From: Lederbergia galactosidilytica
Lineage (GTDB): Bacteria; Bacillota; Bacilli; Bacillales; Bacillaceae_C
Assembly: GCF_017873565.1 (NCBI RefSeq)
Contig: NZ_JAGGKH010000012.1
Span: 1 to 64,000, forward strand
Length of the DNA stretch: 64,000 nucleotides
Direction of reading: 5' to 3'
Of the stretch, positions 36,505 through 45,036 are shown one piece after another. The translations under genes were made by a program, and so were the position numbers. The notes below the pieces were generated by a model. The model had not been told where the DNA came from. It saw only the letters and a list, made by a program, of their open reading frames with translations, and made no database searches. Each line of letters starts with the position of its first letter. The stretch's first letter is position 1.

Positions 36505-37830
36505 TTAGTTCGTCTTTTCCAACACACTTCTATCATCTTCTACAATGTGGCCATAGCGCTCTTCTTCTATTTCTGTTAATGTCTTCCCCCTTGTATTTGG
36601 AGCTAATACAATCCCAATTATGAGATGGATGACTAAGAAGGCCATCATGACAATCCCGGCAACCACAAATGTAAGTGTATCCATAATTATTGGCAAAGCG
36701 ATTGACCACAACGCGATACCAGTCCTTACAATAAAATACATAAATCCTTGCGCTGTTGCCCGGTATCTCGTCGGAAATAATTCACTTGTCCATAATGCAT
36801 AGAAGGCTTGTGCTCCAATACCTGCTGCAGAACCCCATAAAATCACAAAAGTAATAAGTGTTGGCCATGTCATTGGCATAAATGTTAAGATAATCCAAGC
36901 AACCACACCCATAACTGCTCCAATAGTGAATAATGTTTTGCGGCTCATTTTATCTCCAATTTTCATGAAGACAAAAAACGTCGTTAGAACAGTAAACATC
37001 CATAAGAAAGACTGGAGGAGATTTGCTTGCATATTACTTAATCCACCAACATTTTCATAAATATATGGCATAAAATATCCCATTGCCCCTGCCGTTAAAT
37101 TCCAAAACAGATAGATACCTAATAATAAAAATAATGCTTCACGATTTGGCTTTAATGTAAATAATTCCTTTAAAATACCTTTTTTAATAATCCCATTTGC
37201 TTTATCCAGATCATCTTTTGCTTTTTGTTCTTCCCAAATCTTCGACTCTGGCAACCCTCGTCGAATATAAAGGGCAATCGCCGCGATAATTAATAAATGC
37301 AGGAAAATTAGCCTTGATCCCAATAGTCCTAATGGAGCTACGATTACAGCTAAAGCAAATGTAATCATCGGTCCAATTGACCAAGCGAGTTGGGCTGCCC
37401 CCACATGAGCGGCTCGTTTTTCTTTCGGAGATTCCTCTGCAATATATGTCCAAGATACTGGCACACCTGCACCTACAGCAATTCCAGTTATAATCGTACC
37501 AATTAATAGCATTGGAAAATTCACAGAAGCTGCGATCAAAGCTACCCCGATCATATAAACCATTAAGTCATAGCTAAAAATGATTTTTCTCCCATATTTA
37601 TCCGTTAATGGGCCGCCAATAAGTGCACCGATTGCGGCTCCTAAGGCATTGGCACTTAATGCTCCTAACAAACCCACACCTAAACTATCAAATCCTAAGT
37701 ATGTTTGCCATAATGTAAGACTACTAGCAGCAGCGATGATCGAACCTGCTTCTATATAATTCGCCATTGATATGGCAACGGTCGCTTTCCATCCAGTAAC
37801 ATTTTTAGCAGCAAATTTTGTATTCCCCAT
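36505..37830 (-). CDS. MFS transporter, sugar porter type (candidate L-rhamnose transporter)
   Basis: The 441-residue protein has 12 hydrophobic segments. Sugar-porter signatures are GGPLTDKYGRKIIF between TM2 and TM3, PVSWTYIAEESPKEKRA after TM4, a PESKIWEE-rich central loop and TSELFPTRYRATAQG in the second half. It is 47 nt downstream of rhaM, so a role in uptake of L-rhamnose or a related 6-deoxyhexose is plausible, but no other rhamnose genes are present. The start ATG 37830 has a GGAGAG-type RBS. Confidence 0.85.
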   Translation of the reverse strand: MGNTKFAAKNVTGWKATVAISMANYIEAGSIIAAASSLTLWQTYLGFDSLGVGLLGALSANALGAAIGALIGGPLTDKYGRKIIFSYDLMVYMIGVALIAASVNFPMLLIGTIITGIAVGAGVPVSWTYIAEESPKEKRAAHVGAAQLAWSIGPMITFALAVIVAPLGLLGSRLIFLHLLIIAAIALYIRRGLPESKIWEEQKAKDDLDKANGIIKKGILKELFTLKPNREALFLLLGIYLFWNLTAGAMGYFMPYIYENVGGLSNMQANLLQSFLWMFTVLTTFFVFMKIGDKMSRKTLFTIGAVMGVVAWIILTFMPMTWPTLITFVILWGSAAGIGAQAFYALWTSELFPTRYRATAQGFMYFIVRTGIALWSIALPIIMDTLTFVVAGIVMMAFLVIHLIIGIVLAPNTRGKTLTEIEEERYGHIVEDDRSVLEKTN

Positions 37831-37877
37831 TTTTCTCTCCTACTCTATGATGTTTTCTTTCAACTACGTGGTTTAAC

Positions 37878-38192
37878 CTAGTCCATATGAAATACTTCTG
37901 TTAAATCAATCGTAACCGGGCTGTTATCTGAATTCGTTTCCATAACTGGCTCCATAAACTCCCACCATTTTTGGTTGATTGCCGTTTCTGCCATTCTACT
38001 CCACTTTTCTTCATCCGCTATCTCGATATAACCAAATAATTGATCAGTGTCTTTATCTAAAAAAATGGAATAATTCCGCGCTCCATGTCGGCGTAACTCC
38101 TCGACCATCTCTGGCCAAATTTCATTATGTCTCTTCTCATATTCTTCATGTTTATCTGGATAAACCTTCATAATAAATCCTTTTCGTTTCAT
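37878..38192 (-). CDS. rhaM: L-rhamnose mutarotase
   Basis: The 104-residue dimeric alpha-beta barrel protein interconverts alpha and beta anomers of L-rhamnose. Family residues are GFIMKVYPDKHEEYEKRHNEIWPEM with the catalytic His, NYSIFLD, LFGYIEI and the C-terminal WWEFMEPVME. AAGGCGAAGG precedes ATG 38192. It is the first gene of a two-gene unit with an MFS transporter. Confidence 0.9.
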   Translation of the reverse strand: MKRKGFIMKVYPDKHEEYEKRHNEIWPEMVEELRRHGARNYSIFLDKDTDQLFGYIEIADEEKWSRMAETAINQKWWEFMEPVMETNSDNSPVTIDLTEVFHMD

Positions 38193-38230
38193 CCCTTCGC
38201 CTTCCTTCTTTTATAAATCAAGCTTTCTTG

Positions 38231-38244
38231 TGGTAACGCTTGCA
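38231..38244 (-). promoter_or_regulatory. Possible cre site upstream of rhaM
   Basis: On the minus strand TGCAAGCGTTACCA matches the cre consensus at 12 of 14 positions, with the central AAGCGTT intact. Its place about 40 nt upstream of rhaM suggests catabolite repression. Confidence 0.4.
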
Positions 38245-38347
38245 ACAATCGATATCTTTATAGTAATGAACCCCCTTACAAAAGTCAACACAAAACCAAC
38301 ATTTTATTTTTACTTATCTTTGTTTCAGCCCATTTAGCTGTTTTTAC

Positions 38348-38399
38348 GGGGACTGTCCCCCAATACGTTAATACTTTAATATACTGGGGGACTGTCCCC
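38348..38399. repeat. Paired GGGGACTGTCCCC palindromes
   Basis: Two copies of the 13-nt palindrome (38348-38360 and 38387-38399) face each other across an AT-rich spacer. Together with neighbouring CCCCCA/TGGGGG they form a long near-perfect hairpin. It lies between rhaM and the YxeA-type gene. Confidence 0.65.
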
Positions 38400-38514
38400 A
38401 TTATTCTTTCAAAATTGTAAGGGTAATACCGATGATTGTAAGGGAAATGAATAGTTTCAGTAGGGGATCCACATTAAAATAGATATTGTTAATATGAAAC
38501 CAGGAGGGATATAA

Positions 38515-38865
38515 ATGAAGAAGGCTATTCTTTTTTTTACAGTTACTTTGTTATTTTCGACTATTCTTACTGGCTGTGGGATTGATTTAAACCGATTGGG
38601 CGCAGAAAAATATTACGTTCAAGTAAAGGGAGATGGAGATAAAAAGGACGATGGTCGTCAGGATATATATGATTACACATTAACGGGATTTAATGAAGAT
38701 GGAGAGGAAGCGACCTTAGAATTCTTCGCTTTAAAAGAACTTCGCAAGGATGCTTATTTGATCTTATATTATAAGGATAAAAAAGGTGTTACATCATATC
38801 AAGAAGTTAATGAAGAGGATATACCAGAGAAAGCATTGGAGAAATTGCAAGAGGGAGTAAAATAA
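38515..38865 (+). CDS. YxeA family lipoprotein (DUF1093)
   Basis: The 116-residue precursor has lipobox ILTGC and the YxeA pattern: KYYVQVKGDG, YDYTLTGFNEDGEEATLEFFA, LRKDAYLILYYKDKKGVTSYQEV and EDIPEKALEKL. The family folds as a small OB-like barrel and is exported; its function is unknown. RBS GGAGGGAT precedes ATG 38515. It is monocistronic as far as can be seen. Confidence 0.85.
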   Translation: MKKAILFFTVTLLFSTILTGCGIDLNRLGAEKYYVQVKGDGDKKDDGRQDIYDYTLTGFNEDGEEATLEFFALKELRKDAYLILYYKDKKGVTSYQEVNEEDIPEKALEKLQEGVK

Positions 38866-39171
38866 TCACTTCATTATTTAAGTTTTCCTATGTGGGTAGG
38901 AACGAGGCTATTCTTTGTGTGTATGGGCATTCGTTAATAAAATTAATCTCTTTAATTATTAGCCAAAACAACCTTGCTAATGGACAGTTCGTCCTAAAAC
39001 GAAAACAAAATCTTGAATGTCCTATATTACGTGATTGTCCCTCCCAAAAAGTAGCAAAAGAGTGCAACTCTGCAACCTTAGGGGGTAGTACAAAATTACT
39101 AACTCCCCTTTGAATATCTTTAACTAATTAACGCGGCACCCTTTTATCAGAGCAGGGGACAGTCCCCATCT
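38866..39171. other. Intergenic stretch with one palindrome
   Basis: About 300 bases. Apart from the GGGGACAGTCCCC palindrome at 39155-39167, four nt from the DesR stop codon, nothing can be supported. The small plus-strand frame at 38892-39113 lacks an RBS. Confidence 0.4.
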
Positions 39172-39771
39172 TTATTTGAACCATCCTTTTTTCTTTGATT
39201 GGGTGATAGCTTCGATTCGATTGGTTACTTCGAGTTTATCGAGGATTTGTGAAATGTAGTTTCTGACTGTGCCAGTTTTAATACTTAGTGTTTCTGCGAT
39301 TTCCTTTGTGTTTCTTCCATCAGCTACCAATTCTAATACTGCCTTTTCCCGAACAGTAAGTGGGTTTTCCTCACTATACAGGTCATCCATTAGTTCAGGG
39401 GCATAGATTTTTCTACCTGACATAACATGACGAATGGCATTTGCCAATTCCTCACTCGGGCTGTCTTTTAATAAATAGCCATGAACTCCAGCTTTTATCG
39501 CACGTTGAAAATATCCAGACCTGGCAAAGGTTGTAAGGATGATCACTTTACAATTTAAAATTCGTAGTTCCTCAGCTGACTCTAGCCCTGACTTTCCTGG
39601 CATTTCAATATCCATAATACATATATCAGGTTCGAATTGTTTCACTAATTGAATAGCATCTTCGCCATTATTAGCCATTCCGACTACTTCCATATCATCT
39701 TCCAAACTAAGCAAGGATCCAAGTGCCCCTAACACCATTCTTTGATCCTCAGCGATGACAATCCGAATCAT
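39172..39771 (-). CDS. desR: Response regulator DesR (NarL/LuxR type)
   Basis: The 199-residue protein has a receiver domain with the phospho-Asp in IMDIEMPG and a C-terminal LuxR helix-turn-helix (LTVREKAVLELVADGRNTKEIAETLSIKTGTVRNYISQILDKLEV). Family knowledge: DesR-P activates the desaturase gene when the membrane becomes rigid at low temperature. The ATG overlaps the kinase stop by 4 nt and the desaturase gene is next upstream, matching the B. subtilis des-desK-desR order. Confidence 0.9.
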   Translation of the reverse strand: MIRIVIAEDQRMVLGALGSLLSLEDDMEVVGMANNGEDAIQLVKQFEPDICIMDIEMPGKSGLESAEELRILNCKVIILTTFARSGYFQRAIKAGVHGYLLKDSPSEELANAIRHVMSGRKIYAPELMDDLYSEENPLTVREKAVLELVADGRNTKEIAETLSIKTGTVRNYISQILDKLEVTNRIEAITQSKKKGWFK

Positions 39772-40898
39772 ATATTTTCCTCCTTCACCTTTTTTATCAC
39801 GGTCGGCACCCTCATTTTAAGGATTGTTCCCTTTCCCTCTGTAATGTCTAATGTTCCATTGACAAATTCTAACCGCTCTTTTATCCCCATCAGACCATTC
39901 CCTCTTGCAAAGTAACGATGATCGCTCATTCCGACTCCATCATCCTCAACCGTGATTTCAATCTCCTTATCTGATTGCTCCACCATAACCCAACATGTCT
40001 TCGCCTGACTATGTTTGACCACATTATTGACAGCCTCTTTGACACACATGCTTAAAATATTTTCAAGGAAGATGGATACATTTTTTAACTCGACATCATG
40101 ATCGACTAACAAATCAATCTGGGCGACATGTAAAATTTCCCGAACTCTCACCAATTCTTCCTGTAATCTAATTCCACGCATTTGCGAGACCATTGTTCTG
40201 ACTTCATTCAACGCTGTTCGGGCCGTTTGCTGAATATCTTTCAACTCATGTTTAGCCTGCTCTGGCCGTTTATAAATCAACTTTCTCGCTAGATCACTTT
40301 TTAAACCGATCATAGACAATTTTTGTCCTAATGTGTCATGTAAATCACGGGCAATCCGTTGGCGTTCCTCTTGTTTTACAAGCTCAGCAATTTTATTATT
40401 TGCATATTCTAATTGTTGTTCTAACTTTTCTTGACGTTTACGATTATAAATATTAATTGGCAATAAAATCACACTTAAACACAGGATGATAATAAACGGC
40501 AACTCTTGTAAAAATGAATCATTATGATAAATCGTAAGTAAAGTGATGGAAATAGCGGTAAAAAGCAAATGAATAATATATAAAGTTAAAAATGTGGCGC
40601 GATTTTTGATATGCCCTATACAGTAGGCTATATAAAAGGCAAAATATATATATTGAAATAGCAGAGACATGGCCATGGAGATGGCAATTAAAATAATCGT
40701 CCATAAATGGACAGGCCATTTTTTTGACACATAAGCAAAACGTAAGGCAACGAAGAAAATAATAATCAACGTAATTCCCATCACTACGTCCACAATTGCA
40801 GATGATTGGAGAACGAAATAAAATGGGAGAATGGCTAGAATTGTCCATATATAGGGAGATATTCCCGAACTTTTCAGTTTTTGTATAATCTTTTTCAT
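39768..40898 (-). CDS. desK: Sensor histidine kinase DesK (membrane fluidity/cold sensor)
   Basis: The 376-residue protein has about five N-terminal transmembrane segments and a HisKA_3 kinase core. The His is in RIARDLHDTLGQKLSMIGLKSDLARKL, with N box CVKEAVNNVVKHSQA and G box VEDDGVGMSD. DesK measures bilayer thickness and switches between kinase and phosphatase. The frame is open to 41036, but ATG 40898 gives the family N-terminus (MKKIIQKLKSSG...). It lies between desR and the desaturase gene in one operon. Confidence 0.9.
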   Translation of the reverse strand: MKKIIQKLKSSGISPYIWTILAILPFYFVLQSSAIVDVVMGITLIIIFFVALRFAYVSKKWPVHLWTIILIAISMAMSLLFQYIYFAFYIAYCIGHIKNRATFLTLYIIHLLFTAISITLLTIYHNDSFLQELPFIIILCLSVILLPINIYNRKRQEKLEQQLEYANNKIAELVKQEERQRIARDLHDTLGQKLSMIGLKSDLARKLIYKRPEQAKHELKDIQQTARTALNEVRTMVSQMRGIRLQEELVRVREILHVAQIDLLVDHDVELKNVSIFLENILSMCVKEAVNNVVKHSQAKTCWVMVEQSDKEIEITVEDDGVGMSDHRYFARGNGLMGIKERLEFVNGTLDITEGKGTILKMRVPTVIKKVKEENI

Positions 40899-41052
40899 CT
40901 CTTTAACCTCATATCCGAATAAGAATAGCGCAAGCGCTCTTTTCATGAAACAGCTTTGTTTGCGACATTCTGTCGGCAGGCTTAAGCAATGCGCTCTGAT
41001 TCTCCCTTGTAGGGCCTCTTTGCCATCATAACACAAAGATGTTTTAAGAATC

Positions 41053-42102
41053 CTACGAATTTTTCACTGATGAAACTGAGACAGAAAGTTTATCTTCGCT
41101 TTCTTTTTCCATCATTCTTTTAATTTCTCTAAACCCAATGAATCTTTTATTTTTTTCATCCCATAAGCGGAAATGCAGTGAACGTAGACTGCTGGATAAA
41201 GTAATGGTTGTGGCTTCTTGTAAAGACTTATGGTTATTATGCACTTCTTCTAAATAGTAGTTTGGGATTCTTGGACTTAAATGATGGATATGATGAAAAC
41301 CAATATTTCCTGTTAACCATTGAAGAACTTTCGGTAACTTATAATAAGAACTTCCATCTATAGCTGCCTTGACAAAATCCCAATTATCCTGGTTTTCAAA
41401 ATAAGAATCCTCAAATTGATGTTGAACATAAAACAACCAAATTCCTAGTGAACCAGAAAGAAAGAAAATTGGACCCTGAACTAACAGAACCGTTTGCCAA
41501 CCGACTAACCAGCATAATAGGGCAATAACTATTACAATTGAAATATTGGTAATATAAGTGTTGGGACGCTCTCTTGATTTAGCATTTTTCGTATTGAATC
41601 GATAGGCAATTAAAAAAATATAGATTGGACCAAGTACAAACATCACAAATGGATTACGATACAAACGATACGTTAATTTCTGTAATTTGGAAGCAGCGAC
41701 GTATTCATCCACCGTCATAACCCAAACATCACCTGTACCACGCTTATTCAAATTACTACTTGTGGCATGGTGAATCGAATGACTATGCTTCCATTGTTCA
41801 TAAGGACAGAAAGTTAAAATCCCTGTAATCGTACCCCAAATTTGATTTGCCCTTCTCTTTTGAAAAAACGAGCCATGACAGCAATCATGGAAAATGATGA
41901 AAATCCGCACCAAAAATCCAGCTGCAATGATGCAAAGTCCCAATGTTAGAAAATAAGAAACAGATAAGCTTTTGTAAGCTAGGAACCATAAAAGAAAAAA
42001 CGGACCAAGTGTATTGATCACTTGCCAAATACTACTCTTTGTATCTGACTTTTCATAATGGGCAATTTCCTTTCTTAAATTACGATGATCAAGCTGAGCC
42101 AT
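41053..42102 (-). CDS. des: Membrane fatty acid desaturase
   Basis: The 349-residue integral membrane di-iron desaturase has three His boxes: HDCCH, HSIHH and HHIHH, spaced as in acyl-lipid desaturases, with four transmembrane segments. It introduces a double bond into membrane phospholipid acyl chains to restore fluidity. GAAAGGTG lies upstream of adjacent TTG (42105) and ATG (42102) codons; ATG is preferred. Two related sites upstream may bind DesR. Confidence 0.92.
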   Translation of the reverse strand: MAQLDHRNLRKEIAHYEKSDTKSSIWQVINTLGPFFLLWFLAYKSLSVSYFLTLGLCIIAAGFLVRIFIIFHDCCHGSFFQKRRANQIWGTITGILTFCPYEQWKHSHSIHHATSSNLNKRGTGDVWVMTVDEYVAASKLQKLTYRLYRNPFVMFVLGPIYIFLIAYRFNTKNAKSRERPNTYITNISIVIVIALLCWLVGWQTVLLVQGPIFFLSGSLGIWLFYVQHQFEDSYFENQDNWDFVKAAIDGSSYYKLPKVLQWLTGNIGFHHIHHLSPRIPNYYLEEVHNNHKSLQEATTITLSSSLRSLHFRLWDEKNKRFIGFREIKRMMEKESEDKLSVSVSSVKNS

Positions 42103-42167
42103 CAAATCACGTCACCTTTCTCGTTATCTTTTTCCTTTATTTTAAGAAATGTTAATAATCGATAAAA

Positions 42168-42207
42168 GACATGAATGTCACGGGCAGACCATGATAGATG
42201 TCATGGG
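42168..42207 (-). promoter_or_regulatory. Putative DesR binding sites upstream of des
   Basis: ATGTCACGGG (42175-42184) and ATGTCATGGG (42198-42207) form a direct repeat 23 bp apart, about two helical turns. Each is preceded by GACATGA- or GACCATGATAG-like half-sites. They lie about 65-105 nt upstream of the des start, a suitable place for an activator. Assignment to DesR is inference from position. Confidence 0.4.
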
Positions 42208-42374
42208 TGAGTTTTCTTCCATAAATTAAATAACTAATGAATTTCCTCTCTCACTTCTAAGTAGCTTAAGCTTGAATGATCTAATCCAAGGTTAGCACTT
42301 CGTCATTAGATTGAAGGTTGTTGTATACTTGAATTTTTAACATCTATGACATTGTACTATTGCGTTCAAAAAGA

Positions 42375-42418
42375 AAGAGCAAATAGATTTGGAATTCTCT
42401 CCAAATCTATTTGCTCTT
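42375..42418 (-). terminator. Terminator of the PTS IIC gene
   Basis: AAGAGCAAATAGATTTGGA pairs perfectly with TCCAAATCTATTTGCTCTT around a 6-nt loop. It lies about 30 nt after the IIC stop on the minus strand and could also serve the plus strand. Confidence 0.75.
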
Positions 42419-42449
42419 CCATTCATTTATACTTAAATAACTGTCCGGA

Positions 42450-43850
42450 TTAATTACTTTCTGTTTCTATCTCCCTATTTTCTTTACGCATTTGTTTAAA
42501 GTACCAGGCAAATAATAAAATATAACCTACCAATGCTAATACAGAAAATCCTATTAACTTCATATCCATAGTATTAACAGCTTTTCCGAATAGAATAGCT
42601 AGCATTTTCTCAATTGGATCGGAGTCTACAGAAGAAATTAAGGCATCTGAAGCAAAACCGTCCGGGAAATTCCCCATGGCCTTAGAAGTTTTCGAAACAA
42701 ATTCCGCAATAAAAGTAGCCGCCCATAGGAATAGTGGAATTAAAATTGTCCCAATAATTGTCATACGGATAACTTTTCCGCGCGTTACAATTAACAAAGC
42801 TGGAGCTAGAACAGTCAATAATATCCCACCCAGTGGCAGTACCTTATTCCCTGGGAGAAAGATAGCTATAACAAGAAGAATCGGAGCCAAAATATTAGCT
42901 ACAGCCCATAGTTCAGCGCGAGTGGCTAAAATAGGCCAGTCAATTCCAATGAGTAGTTTCCGTCCACTAAACCGTTTACTCATTTTATTTGTTATTCCCT
43001 CTGATAGTGGACCAATTGCGGGACCAAACCAACTACCAACTAGTGAAAATAATTCAAGTGCAACGGCCCCTGTAAAAGCTAGGGTGAATATTTCAGCTGC
43101 CGACTGACGACCTAATAAACCAATAAACACCCCCAAATAAGCACCAATCGCGAAATTACTTCCCCAGAATCCAATCTTTTTATTTAATGCTTCGGCATTG
43201 AAATCAAATTTATCAATAAAAGGCAAACAAACATCAATAATTTTATTAAACAACATTACTACTGGTGCGATTAACAAAGATGGATGAGCAGTAGTTGTAA
43301 TATTTTCTTTATCATAACCTAGTAATTTATTAATGGTAGGCTTCATAACATCAGCGTTAATAAGCATAAGAGCATAGATAAATCCTACAAATAAAGTCGT
43401 TAAGATTAAATTGTCATCCGAATAATACATGGTAAGGAGCCCAATAACAGATAGGTTCCAAATATTAAACAAATCTACATTTAATGTAGTTGTTTTTTTC
43501 GCAATTAACATAATTGCATTTACTATAAGGCAAATAAAAGCAAAATATAAAGTATAAACAGAACCCCATGTGATCACTGCGAGTGGCGCCCACCCTAAAT
43601 CAGTGACAGATAAGGACACCCCTGTTGACTCTACAAAACTCTCTAAAGCAGGCGCAAAAGCACTGGAAAGCAATGAAATTACAGCTCCCATACCAGTTAA
43701 TGCAATGGCCATTCGTAAACCGCCTTCAATAGCTTTAGAAATAGAAACCCCCACTATTAAAGATAGAATCGTAATGATAATAAACATCATGGCCGACCCA
43801 CCTAAATTAATAAAGGCATTAAAAGCATCATTTAATCGTTCAATAAACAT
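42450..43850 (-). CDS. PTS galactitol-type transporter subunit IIC
   Basis: The 466-residue membrane protein has ten or more hydrophobic segments and matches the Gat family of EIIC domains. Evidence includes GLRMAIALTGMGAVISLL near the N-terminus, the DVDLFNIWNL-like segment LNVDLFNIWNL, and HPSLLIAPVVMLFNKIID and GSWFGPAIGPLSEG in the second half. Normally IIC works with separate IIA and IIB proteins that phosphorylate the substrate, but neither is encoded nearby. It is divergent from a LacI regulator followed by rpe and ribokinase, and both promoters carry the same operator. It may import a pentose or pentitol. The RBS AAGGAAGG precedes ATG 43850. Confidence 0.88.
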   Translation of the reverse strand: MFIERLNDAFNAFINLGGSAMMFIIITILSLIVGVSISKAIEGGLRMAIALTGMGAVISLLSSAFAPALESFVESTGVSLSVTDLGWAPLAVITWGSVYTLYFAFICLIVNAIMLIAKKTTTLNVDLFNIWNLSVIGLLTMYYSDDNLILTTLFVGFIYALMLINADVMKPTINKLLGYDKENITTTAHPSLLIAPVVMLFNKIIDVCLPFIDKFDFNAEALNKKIGFWGSNFAIGAYLGVFIGLLGRQSAAEIFTLAFTGAVALELFSLVGSWFGPAIGPLSEGITNKMSKRFSGRKLLIGIDWPILATRAELWAVANILAPILLVIAIFLPGNKVLPLGGILLTVLAPALLIVTRGKVIRMTIIGTILIPLFLWAATFIAEFVSKTSKAMGNFPDGFASDALISSVDSDPIEKMLAILFGKAVNTMDMKLIGFSVLALVGYILLFAWYFKQMRKENREIETESN

Positions 43851-43887
43851 CTGGATGACCTTCCTTTTTATAAAATGAGTAAAATTA

Positions 43888-43899
43888 GTAATCGGTTAC
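43888..43899. promoter_or_regulatory. LacI-family operator at the IIC promoter
   Basis: GTAATCGGTTAC within TTAGTAATCGGTTACGTAAA. The same 18-nt block recurs at the lacI-type promoter. It has the CG-centred dyad of LacI/GalR operators and lies about 40 nt upstream of the IIC start. Confidence 0.7.
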
Positions 43900-44007
43900 G
43901 TAAACGTTTATCAAAACTATAACAGAACTTTTTTTAATATACAACATTAAAATTCCCTTCTATTTTTATATTGACATTAGTTATCCATAGTGATTAAATA
44001 AAATTTA

Positions 44008-44019
44008 GTAATCGGTTAC
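44008..44019. promoter_or_regulatory. LacI-family operator at the regulator promoter
   Basis: GTAATCGGTTAC within TTTAGTAATCGGTTACGCAAA, about 20 nt before the LacI-family start and next to its RBS. A repressor bound here would shut off its own operon; the two sites are 120 bp apart. Confidence 0.7.
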
Positions 44020-44036
44020 GCAAATGAGGGAAGATA

Positions 44037-45035
44037 ATGGTCACTATAAAAGATGTCGCTAAGGAAGCGGGTGTTTCTGTCGCTACGGTTTCAAGAGTTC
44101 TTAACAATAAAGGTGGCGCTAGTACAGAAACAATTACTCATGTGGAAAACATTATAAAAAAGTTAAATTATAAACCAAATAGGTTAGCCAAAAGTTTATC
44201 TGAAGGAAATTCAAATTTAATCGCCTTTCTTGTTCCAACGCTTAATAATCCATTTTTCCCTGAACTAGTCAAGGAAGTTGAAAAGTTCGCAAACGAGAAT
44301 GGATTTAACATTTTATTATGTAATAGTGATGACGATCGAGCGAAAGTTGAATATTATTTAGATTCGATGATTGATCACTATGTTAGTGGAGCAATTATTA
44401 ATTCATTACATGTGGGACCAAATGATCTTGCTGTTTTGGAAGAACGTGGGATTAGAACAATTACTATTGACCGGGCTAATTTCGAACATCCCTATTCAGC
44501 CATTACTGTAGATCATTCATTAGGTGCTCAACTAGCTGTTACCCATCTTATCCGTGATGAGCAGTGCAAAAACCTTGTTTTTATCTCAGGTCCTAAAAAT
44601 GAAAAAAGTGCAATTGATCGATTAACTGGATTCACACTTGCACTAAACGAATCAGAAAATCCAGTAAAAACAACAATTTGCTATGGTGACTTTGGAATAG
44701 AGAGTGGATATGAGAATGCGAAAGCGCTAATTCAAACGGGAAAATCTTTCGATAGTATTTTTTGTGCGAATGACGCAATGGCTATTGGTGCCATGCGGGC
44801 CTGTCATGAGTTTGGGTTCCAAATTCCCAATGAAGTGAAGATTGTTGGTTATGATAATGTAAGCCTTTCTTCATATATGTATCCACCTCTCTCTTCAGTG
44901 GATCAATGTAAACGTGACATTGGCAAACTAGCTGTAAGTGAATTAATTCATTTAATAAAGCATAAAAATCAAAAGCCCAAACAATATCATTTAGAACCAA
45001 GTCTAGTGATCCGAAAATCATCTGGAGGGAATTGA
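44037..45035 (+). CDS. LacI family transcriptional regulator
   Basis: The 332-residue protein has the N-terminal HTH and hinge (VTIKDVAKEAGVSVATVSRVLNN, then KLNYKPNRLAKSL) and a periplasmic-binding-like effector domain (LIAFLVPTLNNPFFPELVKEVEKFANENGFNILLCNSDDD; DSIFCANDAMAIGAMRACHEFG; IVGYDNVSLSSYMYPPLSSVDQ). It resembles RbsR-type regulators. GAGGGA precedes ATG 44037. It is followed by rpe after one nucleotide and then ribokinase, forming an operon that it probably autoregulates. Confidence 0.92.
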   Translation: MVTIKDVAKEAGVSVATVSRVLNNKGGASTETITHVENIIKKLNYKPNRLAKSLSEGNSNLIAFLVPTLNNPFFPELVKEVEKFANENGFNILLCNSDDDRAKVEYYLDSMIDHYVSGAIINSLHVGPNDLAVLEERGIRTITIDRANFEHPYSAITVDHSLGAQLAVTHLIRDEQCKNLVFISGPKNEKSAIDRLTGFTLALNESENPVKTTICYGDFGIESGYENAKALIQTGKSFDSIFCANDAMAIGAMRACHEFGFQIPNEVKIVGYDNVSLSSYMYPPLSSVDQCKRDIGKLAVSELIHLIKHKNQKPKQYHLEPSLVIRKSSGGN

Positions 45036-45036
45036 C

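Noticed and set aside
38892-39113. 73-residue plus-strand open frame after the YxeA gene
   Set aside because: There is no RBS, no recognisable domain, and codon use is unlike neighbouring genes.
43898-43911. cre site in the IIC promoter (CGTAAACGTTTATC)
   Set aside because: It matches at only about 11 of 14 positions and overlaps the LacI-type operator, which explains the sequence better.
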